A stretch of 64,000 bases of DNA. Source: Haberlea rhodopensis (taxonomy: Eukaryota > Streptophyta > Magnoliopsida > Lamiales > Gesneriaceae). The DNA is taken from assembly GCA_907163345.1 (NCBI GenBank), contig CAJQUN010000937.1, positions 1 to 64,000 of the forward strand, read 5' to 3'. Both the position numbers and the translations under genes were made by a program. Positions 11,089 through 22,456 of this stretch are shown piece after piece. The number at the start of each line of letters is the position of its first letter. Position 1 is the first letter of the stretch. The notes beneath the pieces are model-generated. The model was not told the origin of the DNA. It made no database searches and saw only the letters and a list, made by a program, of their open reading frames with translations.

Positions 11089-12607
11089 TGATCGCCTTTA
11101 TTTAAACAATTATTTCTCACTGTAGCGATTCTACCGCAAGTGCACGGTGTCAAGTTTTAGTATAGTGATTAAAAAGAAAGGATGTCGAACCCACATGGAG
11201 TAACGTATAAGTACCAAATGAAATTAGCGAAATTATATTTAGCCTACGAAAAAGATGATTAATTAACTAATTAAACTAAAGAATTAAAAACTCAAAAATA
11301 AAACTACTCCTTTGAAGATGCGACGGAATTCCGCTCAAGAACTCTATCAAGATGTTCGTTCAATTGTGTATCGTCAATGATTTGTTTGTTAAAACAATTA
11401 CTAATCAATCAATTCTTAGGTGACGGATTTTCGAATATAATCAATACACTCTCTCGAGCTATATTGAAACTAATATTAAATTGACGTAAGTAACTCTATT
11501 TTACTTTAAACCAATTTAATACCGAATAAATCTCTATGAAAACCGTTAACTTTGAATCTTGCAATTCAAAGTGACCACGTATGCGATTTAATCTCTCGAT
11601 CTAAATCTTAAACATACAACATGAATTATTTTAGCGTATTATAATTTCATCTCTCGATCTCAATTATAATTCACAATTTCAATCAAATGTAGCTAGGCTT
11701 TGATAGCATGAAGCATATAATTCATGAACAAAAGAAATCAATCCACTCAAACACAACAAAATCAAATATTCAAACACAAAATTCCTTAAACTTTATAAAA
11801 TAAACTCAATTAAATTCAAATCAAATTAATAAGATGATTAATCGTCTCTCAACCTCAAAAACATCAAATCAAATCTGAAAATCAAATTAATCTAGAGTTT
11901 AGAAATACGATAAACGTATGAGCGACTCTGTGCGTTGAACGATCTTTCTTCTCTCGCTTCCTTCCTTGCACTTCAAAGGATCTCTCTTGCCTTGTTTCTT
12001 CGGAGATGAAAGGCAGCTAAAGAATATTATTTAGTTCTGATTATACTCTGAATAATGGATGCAATTTTCGTGCCCTACTTCCCATATTTATAGAGGAGGG
12101 GAGATATGGAAGAGTTTCCAAAAATCAAAACCAAATCAAGCTTTTAAAATTCTGAAAATTCTGCGTCTCGATCGATCGGTGCATAAGTCTCGATCGATCG
12201 AGCGCCTTTAGCTTCCGAGTCTGACTTTCTCTGCCTCTCTCGATCGATCGAGTTGAGGCTTCCGATCGATTGAGATTTCTTCACATTTTCTTGCCAAATC
12301 TCTGCCAGTCTCGATCGATCAAGAACAAATTTCCGATCGATCGAGAGTCTCTTTTCTTTGTTGGTCAAAACTTCTGCCTCTTCCGATCGATCGACCTCCT
12401 GTTCCGATTGATCGAGAATGCCAGAACTCAAATTCTTCATTTATGGCTTGATTTGATCCGTTTTCTTCCTTGTAGCTCAATTCTTCCACATTCCACCAAG
12501 ATTCCTGAAACAGTCAAATAAATACCAAAAGCATAACATCTTCCAAGAATCTACACGAATATATATATAAATCAAAGCCCAAATACGCGTAATAATCAAC
12601 ACTATCA
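11089..12607 (-). mobile_element. Solo LTR (1519 bp), same family as the one at 23221-24744
   Basis: On the minus strand it runs TGATAGTGTTGATTATTACG to AGGCGATCA and lines up throughout with 23221-24744. Flanking 5-mers are CATTA (11084-11088) and CATGA (12608-12612), one mismatch from a target duplication. Both lie in 'ACCATGAC'-type repeat units, as expected for insertion into the tandem array. It holds several CTCGATCGATCGAG-type palindromes (about 12168-12415). No internal region is present. Confidence 0.88.
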
Positions 12608-12870
12608 CATGACATAATCTCCTCATCTAGTGTGCCTGGGCTAACCATAGCCACACATGCCTGGGCAGACCATGACATAATCTCCTCATCTAGTGTGCCT
12701 AGGCTGACCATAGCCACACATGCCTGGGCGGGACCATGACATAATCTCCTCACTAGTGTGCCCAGACCATAGCCACACATGCCTGGGCGGACGATAGCAT
12801 ATATCCCCATCTAGTGTGCCTGGGCAGACCATATCCACGCATGCCTGGGCGGACCATGGCATATCTCCTC
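12608..12870. repeat. ~62-65 bp tandem repeat
   Basis: Four to five units contain CATGACATAATCTCCTCATC, then TAGTGTGCCTGGGC and CATAGCCACACATGCCTGGG. They share the 'GGGCGGACCATG' core with the array at 10905-11088. Confidence 0.88.
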
Positions 12871-12989
12871 ATCTCAACTCCAACATTCACACACCACTCC
12901 CGAACACCCACATCAATACACCACATCCGAATAAGTTCACCCGGATACCAAAACCAATAAAGATCCCGAGATGGTGCATGCCAAATCTG

Positions 12990-13245
12990 TCGTACTAGGG
13001 GCTTACTGCAAGATTGCATGCCCGGGCTGTCATATATTGGCTTACTGCGAGACTGCATGCCCGAGCTGAACTCCTGTGTAGGGGCTTACTACAATATTGC
13101 ATGCCCGAGCTGAACCCCTGTGTAGGGGCTTACTGCAAGATTGCATGCCCAAACTGGCGTAATAGGGGCTTACTGCTAGATTGCATGCCCAGTCTGTCGA
13201 AACTGGGGCTTACTGCTAGGTTGCATGCCCGGGCGGGCTATCCTG
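12990..13245. repeat. ~62 bp tandem repeat (GGGGCTTACTGC units)
   Basis: Five diverged units each contain GGGGCTTACTGCAAGATTGC and ATGCCCGAGCTGAAC-type sequence. No coding meaning is evident. It sits between two other arrays of different unit sequence. Confidence 0.88.
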
Positions 13246-13369
13246 TCCTGAAATATAATAAAATAGCACTGCACAAATATATGTATACGCAATTCAAATA
13301 TCAGTTGGACAGGAAGAACCGTAAGTTAGGGCCCGAAGGCTTGAGTGTCAAAGTCAAGAACAACCGTTA

Positions 13370-14825
13370 GGCTTAAGCCGATGCTGAGGCTGAGCTGAGG
13401 TGGATGAGGCCAAGCTCACATGGATGAGGCCGAGCTGGAACTCATACGGTCGAGGTAGAGCTCATTTGGCCGAGGTGGATGAGCTGAGGTCGACGAGGCC
13501 GAGCTCACATGGATGATGTCGAGCTGGAACTCATGCCCGAGTTGAGGCCGAGGTGGAACTCATACGGCCGAGGTGGATGAGCTGAGGCCGAGTTGAACTC
13601 ATACGGCCGAGGTGGATGAGCTGAGGACGAGTTGAACTCATACGGCCGAGGTGGATGAGCTGAGGCCAATATGGACGCATACGGTCGAGGTGGAGCTCAT
13701 TTGGCCGAGCTGAGGCCGAGTTAGAGCCCATTTGGCCGACGTGGATGAGCTGAGGTCGATGAGGCCGAGCTCACATGGATGATATCGAGCTGGAACTCAT
13801 GTCCGAGCTGAGGCCGAGGTGGAGCTCATACGGTCGAGGTGGATGAGCTGAGGCAGAGCTGAACTCATACGGCCGAGGTGGATGAGCTGAGGCCGAGGGG
13901 GGAGCTCATTTGGCCGAGGTGGATGAGCGGGGTGGATGAACTGAGGCTGGCCGAGGTGGAGCTCATTTGGCAGAGGTGGATGAGCTGAGTCCGAGGTGAC
14001 TGAGGTGGAGCTCATTTGGCCGAGGTGGAGCTCAAACGGTCGAGGTGGATGAGCTGAGGCCGAGCTGAACTCATACGGCCGAGGTGGAGCTCATTTGGCC
14101 GAGCTGGGGCCGAGGTGGAGCTCATACGGTCGAGGTGGATGAGCTGAGGCCGAGCTGAACTAATACGGCCGAGGTGGAGCTCATTTGGCCGAGCTGAGGC
14201 CGAGGTGGAGCTCATACGGCCGAGGTAGATGAGCTGAGGCCGAGCTGGAACTCATACGGCCGAGGTGGATGAGCTGAGGCCGAGGTGGAGCTCATACGGA
14301 TGAGGTGGACGAGCTGAGGCCGAGCTGGACTCATACGGTGGAGGTGGAGCTCATTTGGCCGAGCTAAGGCCGAGTTAGAGCTCATTTGGCTGAGGCGGAT
14401 GAGCTGAGGCCGAGTTGGAGCTCGTACGTCCAAGGTGGATGAGCTGAGGCCGAGTTGGAGCTCATACGGCCGAGGTGGATGAGCTGAGGCCAAGTTGGAG
14501 CTCATTTGGCTGAGGTGGATGAGCTGAGGTCGATGAGGCCGAGCTCACATGCACGAGGCCGAGCTCCTCATACGGCGAGGTAGTTCTCCTTTGGCCGAGG
14601 TGGATGAGCTGAGGCCGAGGGGAACTCATTTGGCCGAGGTGGATGAGCTGAGGCTGGCCGAGGTGGATGAGCTGAGGCTGGCCGAGGTGGATGAGCTGAG
14701 GCTGGCCGAGGTGGAGCTCATTTGGCCAAGGTGGATGAGCTGAGGTGGAGGGGGATGAGCTGAGGCCGAGGTGACTGAGGTGGAACTCATTTGGCCGAGG
14801 TGGAGTTCATTTGGCCGAGCTGATA
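13370..14825. repeat. 1.45-kb GC-rich minisatellite
   Basis: Variants of GAGGTGGATGAGCTGAGGCC, GAGCTGAACTCATACGGCC and GAGGTGGAGCTCATTTGGCC alternate through the whole stretch. They give a 10-12 bp basic period and higher-order units near 30 and 60 bp. All six frames are open for long distances because of the repeat composition, so the apparent frames here are not genes. Base composition is far richer in G+C than the neighbourhood. Confidence 0.92.
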
Positions 14826-14829
14826 TGGC

Positions 14830-15813
14830 GCGACGTGAGGTATTGATTTGGACTTTGCCACATTTACTCAAGCTCCAATCCAGCAACAAAAGCTCCTAAT
14901 GCCCCCAAAAACCAAATGCTAAAGCAGCTACATTCTCCAAAAAATGTGGTTGGCTAGGGGGAAGAGGTATCCCCAGAGATCTGAGGCCTGGCGTAGCATC
15001 TCGAGAATCATTAAACTGGCGTTTCTTCGAGTGCACCCAAAAGCATAGCAACCTTCATACAAAACTGCACCCCAATAACCAAACATTTTCCCCTTACATC
15101 AAACCCGCCTGGTCCGCCGCCGCTTACCAAAGGTTTTTCTTCTCCAGAACTTAGAAAACCCATCTTGCAACAGAGATGGAACCCTCAGAACATTCTTCTC
15201 CTCCCCATATCTCAACGTCGTGAGCTCACGTTCCCACAGACGGCGCCAATTGTTACCTGGAATTTTGGTAGGGTGGACGTGTATTTCTTCCAAGCACAAA
15301 ATATTATACAAAAAATAAACGAGACCAGATTTTTTACGTGGAAAACCCCAAAATATGGGGAAAAACCACGGGATCTAGTCCAGTATAAATTCCACTATAA
15401 ACATGAGTGATTTACATATTTTCTTTACATGAATGAGCTAAGAAACGAAAATGGTGGAGGAGAAAGAGGGCCCCGCCGAGAGGGCTGCTCGGAAAGAAGA
15501 AAAAGATGCGACCCTTTAACCCTACTGATCCTTCACTATTTATATTAAGGATAAATGGGCCTACAATGGGCTAATAAATAGTAGGATAACGGGCCTAGTA
15601 AAAGAAAAATGGACCAAGGCGTTAAACGGACCAAGGTAGGATAGTCTCTAGTGTCTATGAGACTGAGCCGAGATGTAGGTCTTCCTCGAGGCTGAGCTGA
15701 GGTCATCATCGAGTGCCGGCCTCGGGTGGCCGAGCTAGAGGTCTTCCTCGAGTGCCGACCTGGGTCGAGCCCATAGAGTTCAGGTTCGAACCACACTGGA
15801 TATCGGGGTATCA
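14830..15813 (-). mobile_element. 5' end of a minus-strand Tat/Ogre-type LTR element (LTR, primer site, leader)
   Basis: Reading on the minus strand, a 563-bp LTR (15813 down to 15251) starts TGATACCCCGATATCC and ends GGTAACA. One base later comes TTGGCGCCGTCTGTGGGAA (15249-15231), the primer site typical of Tat/Ogre-type elements. A non-coding leader follows. Beyond it lie only tandem arrays, so the element looks like a large non-coding derivative. No matching left LTR or pol was seen. Confidence 0.78.
15231..15249 (-). promoter_or_regulatory. Tat/Ogre-type primer binding site
   Basis: The minus strand reads TTGGCGCCGTCTGTGGGAA next to the LTR end GGTAACA. This matches the primer site reported for plant Tat/Ogre elements, usually assigned to tRNA-Arg. 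The assignment is from memory; the sequence match is direct. Confidence 0.78.
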
Positions 15814-15973
15814 GTTTGAGTAAAAAAATATACAATCTATCACTCAACAATGAAGCAACTGTTTTATAAGCTAAAATATATTACATGAGTTCCCAGTTTC
15901 AAACCTGTGTATAAACCAAACTAAAAAGCGCAAAAAAAAAAATGGTTTACTCCTAGAATACAACAGCATCACA

Positions 15974-16085
15974 TCATGATTCTTCTGTAAACCAAACGTG
16001 ATTGAGAGCATCCTTTGATGTTATTCTCTCTTCGGGATTGTAAATCAAAAGCTTGCTTAAAAAATCAGCTCCGAGTCTAGAACAT
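15974..16085 (-). pseudogene. Last-exon fragment of a CDK-like protein kinase
   Basis: The minus strand reads GADFLSKLLIYNPEERITSK, then DALNHVWFTEES and a stop at 15976-15974. This is the end of subdomain XI of cyclin-dependent kinases, close to the CDKG type (KLLTYDP..RIT...ALNH.WF). A possible acceptor (TTCTAG) lies just upstream on the minus strand near 16080. No other kinase exon was found nearby, so it is a fragment or the far end of a disrupted gene. It ends about 160 bp from the Tat-like LTR. Confidence 0.62.
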
Positions 16086-16099
16086 GGTTCCCAACGCGG

Positions 16100-17640
16100 T
16101 CGCGGTGGTCGTTGCTCCAGTTCTAATGTCATTTCACGGAACACGTCGCTTATTTTTGTTAAAAAAAATTAAAAAATAAAAATATTTTCTAAAATTTATT
16201 TAAATATATGAATATTTAAATAGATTATTTTAAGAAAATAACAAATCATTGGAAACTGCCAAGTTACGTGAAGGCATAATAATATGTTACAATGAAAAAG
16301 GTGGTCGGTGTTTTTCTTTGACTGTTTAAGTTTTTTGAAAAAAATATTAAGATCTTCAATTCAAAACTCTATTTTTGCACATCATTAGCTTTAAAATAGC
16401 CCAATTTCGCCTCCAAATATAAAACTGATATTCAACTCATTAACTCTTAAACTCGAACAATTTAACACCAATTGGAGATGCTTAACAACTTTTATATAAA
16501 ACACTAATAAATTTAATTTAATTTATCATTATTTACTTAAATATTTTTAAAAACAAAAGGATATTTTAAAATACTTATTAAATAATAAACATATATCCAA
16601 TTTTTATATTTATGAAACAGTCATTAGCACATATTATTTTCTAAACCTTTCTACTTTACCCAGCAAAAAAAACATATTAGTTTCTAAATTAATAACCCAT
16701 GACTTCAAATTAGAAAAGAAAAATGTTGCATCAGATTTGAGTGGAGAAGCTATTGGTATTATTAATATTGGGCCCCAAATGATAAATATTTGATCGTCTC
16801 TAGACACACTCTCTCCCATGTTTCGTATCTTTGTATCCAGACACACACAGAAGACGTCCGAAAAATTTGGGCAATTGAACTCAAAAAAAAGTTGGGCAAT
16901 TGTTAAATCGGCCGTTTCTCTGTTTTTTTTTTTTTTTTTGAGAAATCGGTCGTTTCTTTTTATTGTAGACAAAAAATAGTTCGTTCCACCGTGATAACGG
17001 TAATCATCGACGTTCTAGATCAACAAGCGTTCGAGGTGGGAAATTTACAATGGCCTTCGCCATTTTGGTTATGAAACGCCGGCCATCGTGGGGATTAATT
17101 TCTCGATCACAATCCCATTTTGTCCTACATTGATTCTACATGTGAATTTCTTCCTCGGGAAAACACCCATTCGCTGGACGATCAAAGTACCTAAGGATGG
17201 TTGTGTGATTGTCTATTTTCAGATTCAAATATTCACTCCAGTAACCGAGAGGAAATTGTTATTTTAATTGGAGAAAAAACTTAAATGTGCAATTATTTCC
17301 CTTCTTTTTTATTCTTATCCTTTTTTTTTTAACATAAGTTAATTATATAAACTAGAGAGTAGCCAACTTGATAATTACATTAAATTATAGAAATACCATC
17401 AAACAAACAAACTACAGACAAGGTAAATATATTTCTCATCCACTTTCATGTGTTGTAAATCAGTTCAATTTACGAGCCCCAAAAAATAAATAGATAAAAT
17501 TTTTTTTTTGTTAGAACTATCTCTAGAGAAACAATAAATTTTACAGACTAAATAATTCCTCTATTTATTTATTTGTCCGGTTCCATTTATTGTACCATTC
17601 ACAATTCATAACACTTTTTATATGCAAAAACTTTATATCA
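16100..17640. other. AT-rich intergenic stretch
   Basis: No frame with recognisable protein similarity is seen. It contains poly-T/A runs (16922-16939, 17318-17330) and a GC-richer segment near 17030-17260 whose origin I cannot name. Confidence 0.5.
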
Positions 17641-18599
17641 CTTTCCATTTATATATATACTAGTTCGTTTGGCTCCGCGCAAGGCGCGGTGCCAGTTGGC
17701 CACTTATTTGGCAGCACTATAGCCATTTCAAAGAGCATAGTAAACCATGAATAAAACACTGAAGATTACTCAAATCATGAACATCATAGGATATGATAAG
17801 AAAAGTAAAATGACAGGTAGTCAAAAGGTGAGCAAGGTTATCCCATAGATGGTTGCTGTGTTAAAGCTCTTAGTTTTTTTACTTTTCGTTTGATATTTCT
17901 TTAATAAATTTGAATTGCTAATCTGATATATATTTGGCATTTAACAAAACTTGTTGCTTAGATAAATAAATAAATATAAAAAAGATGTAGGTATGCTCCT
18001 TGTTCAGTGGTTCTCCACTACTGCTAACCTATGGACCTTTAATTAAAATTATATATTTTGTCCAATTGCAGAATGTATGATTGTATAGCAGGGCCTTCCA
18101 TAGCAAAGATGTAAAACATAAAGTAACGAGGAATTCATCATAGTAGAGACACCTGAAGTCCAGGATAATAATCCATTTATTCGCAATGAATTTATAACTT
18201 GATTTACTATTTTTGTTGGGCAGTAATAAATAAATGGGTAGGGTTGTGGTTTTAAAAAGGTTAAAATAAAAATCGAACCTTGCAGCTTATTCTATAGAGA
18301 TCCTTGCAGCTTATTCTAAAAAAGGGAACCTTGCAACAATTGAATAGAGTTGGCATAACCATGTTTCTATTGAATATAGTCACATGCTAATGCATAGTGG
18401 AAAAACCTAAACATATTTGTGTTTGTGCGTAAATCCAAACAGATAATAGTATGGGACCGAGGCGTATAGACCGACCTTCGAGAGGGATACGTCTTGACTT
18501 GTAGGAAGTAGCGTTTGTCAGAGCTGAGACCGTACCTTCATCGGGAGGAGGTTCCGGAAATCGATAGAAAATGGCAAGTCTGAAATAAGGAAATAACAC

Positions 18600-19620
18600 A
18601 AGTAGATGTGTGAGAAACCCGGAAGAAAGGAGGGCAAATAAGTTTTTAGAAACTATGATTAACATTAAGGGGATGCAGTTTACTATACGTTCTTCGACTT
18701 GGGTCCTCTTCTTGCTCCGCATTGTCTTCCTCCCCTTCATCCCTTCAGATGATTTACTTTCACCTGTTAATACAGTATTTGGTGAGAAAATGAGTAATCA
18801 CCAGGAAAAAATCAACTTAAAAATTACGTAAAGTTGGACATAGGTAACAAAATATGCACAACTATTTAGAAGAAGACACAGGCGATCTATCGTACATGTT
18901 TTCCCCTCATCATTTGACTCATCTTCCTCAGCAGGGGCCCCATCACCCACTTCTTTGCTAGCCAGAGGTGGCATCGGGAAGTTGACAAATTCAGAATACC
19001 TTTTGACCAATTCCTAGAACGCAACAACAAAAAGCATAGCAAATATGATGAAACATCAGATTAATTACAATAAACCCAAAAAAAAAATACAAATGAATAT
19101 ATACATTCCCCTACAGGAAATAAAATTGTAACGCAAGGATAATGACAATATGAAGTCAACAAAAATGGCTAATGCCCTATCAGCCTTTGACTCCCATACT
19201 TGCCTGTGAAAAATTAAAATCTCAAACAATCATGAAATTGAAGATAATTTACCAAAAGAAAATACCTGATAGTGATAACCTAATAAATATATGAAAACAT
19301 AACTACAAAACATACTGTTTATCATGATTATTTTTGCTATTCATTTCAACGTAGTCAGCCATAAGATTTACAGAGTAGAAACCAACACCAAATTGCTCGA
19401 TAAGGATAAGGTTAGGATCACCATTTTTTTCTACAAACGTTATCTAGAAAACAGTTGTTGAAAATTTAAACCATGGATAATCTGATCTGTAGCTGGTTTC
19501 AAGTAACGTGCAATCATTAACTGTTGAGTCATCATATAATACAAACACACACCTGAAGTTCCAGATTTAGTGATCGCTCCCAAATTCTTGATCAAATCCT
19601 CCTTTGTCATTCCAATACCT
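18600..19620 (-). pseudogene. Captured HSP90/GRP94 gene fragment with introns
   Basis: On the minus strand, in correct gene order, are these exon-like pieces. GIGMTKEDLIKNLGAITKSG (19620-19553) is flanked by acag and gtgtg splice signals. IEQFGVGFYSVNLMADYVE lies at about 19430-19330, QVWESKADRALAIF at about 19203-19162, and ELVKRYSEFVNFPMPPLASK with VGDGAPAEEDESNDEG at about 19015-18895. An acidic Ser/Glu-rich piece lies near 18770-18690. These are the ATP-lid, N-terminal-domain end and acidic linker of an HSP90, closest in pattern to the ER form GRP94. Intron positions are kept, so DNA rather than cDNA was copied. Substitutions, frame breaks and missing exons make it non-functional. Confidence 0.8.
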
Positions 19621-19869
19621 GTCACAAATTGAAATTATTTATTTTCTTGTCTTTATCCAATATAATATGCATTTATTCATTGGGTTCATGATAAGTCGTG
19701 TCAATTAATCTTTCTGAAAATATAGATTATACAATATGAACAAACAACTTAAAATTCTCTACAAGAAATCTGCTCTGAACAGCTAACAATCATGATGTCA
19801 ACACTCAACAGGCAGTCAATACATACTCGAGTATGATGTGGTCCATAAAATTCTAATATAATCACTTAC

Positions 19870-20520
19870 AGACTCCAGCATACTTTCGTGAAAATCTACA
19901 CACAAAAAAAGAAGTAAAAAATCCTTTAAAGCATTGGATAAAACTGGTTAATGCATAATCCTAAGTTTAAAAGCTTCCTCAGAAAAAAACTATGTAAAGA
20001 TTTAAAAAATAAATCACTAAACTGAAACCAATATATCACTAAAACCTGAATCTCGAGCTTCGTATCATGAATCTCGAGCTACCATCACCTTCAATGCCAA
20101 ACCTCGAGCCACCATCACCTTCAATACCAAACGCCGAACATAAAACATGACCGAAAGATGCGCAAAAGAACTCACCAAAACCATAAAAAATACGCTGTAT
20201 ATCCAAGAAGAAAGGAAGTGGTCGTGCTTCCCCAGAAGCGATTAAATAAGAAAACAAAACCAAACAATAATATGAACACAGACAACCAATACACGAGATT
20301 TTTCTGCAGATACAAAGAAAATCCCCGCATACTTCCATGAAAATCTACAAAAAAATCATTTAAAGTGTTGGATAAAACAGCTTCATGCATAATCATAAGT
20401 TGAAAAGATTCCTCAGGAAAAAAATTAAATAAGATTTAGAAAAAAGCACTAAACTGTAACCAACATACCACTAACCTGAATCTCGAGCTTCATATTATCA
20501 CCTTCAATGCCAAAAGTCGA
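19870..20520. repeat. Tandem duplication of ~450 bp inside the Helitron
   Basis: The segment from 19878 (CATACTTTCGTGAAAATCTAC) to about 20070 (CTGAATCTCGAGCTTC) is repeated at 20329-20490 with moderate divergence. The end motif ATCTCGAGC(T/C) with ACCATCACCTTCAAT(G/A)CC is itself repeated three times near 20050-20130. Confidence 0.75.
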
Positions 20521-21443
20521 ACAGAAAATTAGAACATCTGAAATTTAAATCAAATATTTTCCAACTAAATAATACCTTCTATACACAAATTAATCTCTCA
20601 AAAATGTATATAATTGAGCAAACATCATAAAAAACAAAGATAAAAGGTTAAAATATTTCAAATATATAAAATAAATTCGAAAACATTTTAATCCCTGACC
20701 ACTAAAAAAGATGGAGATATATACTCATATTCAACAAAACACATCTTCATCATGTATTCAACATTTGCAGGAGCATGAAAAATCATCTCATTCTTCAAAC
20801 TACGGTCCATTCTGAATCATGGTCCTCTCAGTGGCAAAACATCCCATATTTTGATGACTTGAATCTCCATCGAATTTTCCTGAAGAATGTCAATGGTCCA
20901 GATCAGTTTTAATGGCCCCTCCACTTCACAACACTTCATTAACTCTGAATAAACTCCACCCATGTTGCTAAAGATGACAAGTTTTGAGATCCAGCATTGT
21001 CGGTTTGTGAAAATTTATGGGATTACGAAGAAGACGACGACGAGTTTAGGGAAAAAACAAGAGAAATTTGAAGAAACTCGAGATCTATACGACTCCTTTG
21101 AGAAACCCTTTGAGAAAAATGAAGTGGGAGAAGTCGAGGTAGCCGCCTACAGCTGCTTGCACGTAGAGACAATATGTTAGTGAACGATGGAGAAGAAGAG
21201 TATTGGTTTTGCGGCGGCCAGGAGCAATACAAGTGAAAACAAAATAACCTAGGAGCACCATAACATATACAGCCGAGACAAAAAATTAATCGATAGGCCC
21301 AAAACAAAAAAATTGGCAAGAGGATCCAAAACAGAAAAAGTAGGCCCAAAGGAGAGCAAGGAAGTTACTGTTCCTTACAACAGTAAATTACGGGAAATTT
21401 AGGCTCAGAGTACTGTAGAATGCCTTCGTCTCTTATTATATTG

Positions 21444-21447
<4 letters not shown>

Positions 21448-21486
<39 letters not shown>
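21448..21486. repeat. (TA)n microsatellite
   Basis: About 18 uninterrupted TA units lie at the right border of the Helitron, on an AT target. Confidence 0.95.
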
Positions 21487-21488
<2 letters not shown>

Positions 21489-21489
21489 C

Positions 21490-22456
21490 TATAGTCTATA
21501 TATGCAAAAACTTTATATCACTCTATAGTCTATACATAGACAATAAATGTTTATATTTTAAATATTTGATTTCATTCTGTTATATTCATAAAATTATGTA
21601 TACAAATTAATTTAAATAAATGGAACATAAGATTTATGATTATGATATTTTTAAATTATAAAATAAATACAAAGTTGTAAATTTAAGCTCACTGTGTATA
21701 TAAGCAACAATTTTTTTTATATTTATTCGATTTATAACATTTTTTATATAAAGTTATGTAAATAATAATAATTTAATAAATGGAATATAAAATTTATCTA
21801 TGATATCCTAAAAAATGATGAAGGACAAATATTGGTAAAAGAAAATGGAATCCCGTTTCGAAATCCAAATCCCACCATTTTTTAAAGGATTTGAGTTAAT
21901 TATTCCAAATCCTTTGAAATCTTTTCAATTCCGAATTCCGTTTTAAGCTCCTATTCTACCAAACATGCAAAATGGTATTCGCAAATCCAAATTCCATCAA
22001 ATACCTGTTTTTTTGTTCTCCAAACACACTGTTATACTAAAAGAATTTGGTCCCGCTTGCTTACACCAAAATAAATTTACATTTGTAACCCTGCTAATTG
22101 GACTAAACTTCATTATCAACAACCAAAAAGGGTTGAAAAACGTCAAAAAAATTCCGACAGTTAGAAAACTTTTTAAGGAATAAACTTTTCTCCACCAATT
22201 ATTGTGCCTCTGAACACTCTCTCAGGAGCGTGGAACTGAGAAGCGGGAACAGTTTTCTTCTCCCAAAGTTTCCTCTATCACAATTTTGAGCTTCACACTA
22301 CCAATCATGTTGGTTATCTTGTTTGTATTCAACTCTACAAGGATCTCATTGGCAACGTTGTTTGTAGCGGAAATAAAAATATGTACATGACAAGGTTTGA
22401 TGTGACTAGAAATAGACACATTTATTGCGCTTAATTATCTACGATTTGGTATGTTT
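21490..22456. other. AT-rich intergenic with MITE-like 'GGAATTTGG' segment
   Basis: Around 21835-22080 are complementary segments rich in AAATCCAAAT and GGATTTG. They resemble the low-complexity foldback element also seen at 40705-41295. No exact terminal inverted repeats could be fixed. Nothing else is recognised. Confidence 0.4.

Larger units (their letters stand above)
17660..21450 (-). mobile_element. Helitron (minus strand) carrying gene fragments
   Basis: The 3' terminus on the minus strand is a perfect 6-bp hairpin CCGCGC..GCGCGG (17675-17689) followed 11 bases on by CTAG at 17663-17660. A T comes next, the typical Helitron end and target. Near 21420-21450 the minus strand has the AT-rich, GAGACGAAGGC-type sequence usual at Helitron 5' ends, but it abuts a (TA)n run and the exact TC start is unclear. 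No RepHel gene is present, so it is non-autonomous. It contains pieces of an HSP90-family gene. Confidence 0.72.

Noticed and set aside
11041..12607. Apparent proteins rich in SIDR/DRS residues on the minus strand.
   Set aside because: They arise from the CGATCGATCG palindromes of the solo LTR, not from a gene.
13531..14889. Long open frames on both strands with repeated SSTSASARPNELHLG-type peptides.
   Set aside because: They come from translating the GC-rich minisatellite; no start context, domain or non-repeat part.
22222..22419. Minus-strand frame NVANEILVELNTNKITNMIG.
   Set aside because: Looks mildly coding but I recognise no family and no splice-linked exons; too weak to annotate.
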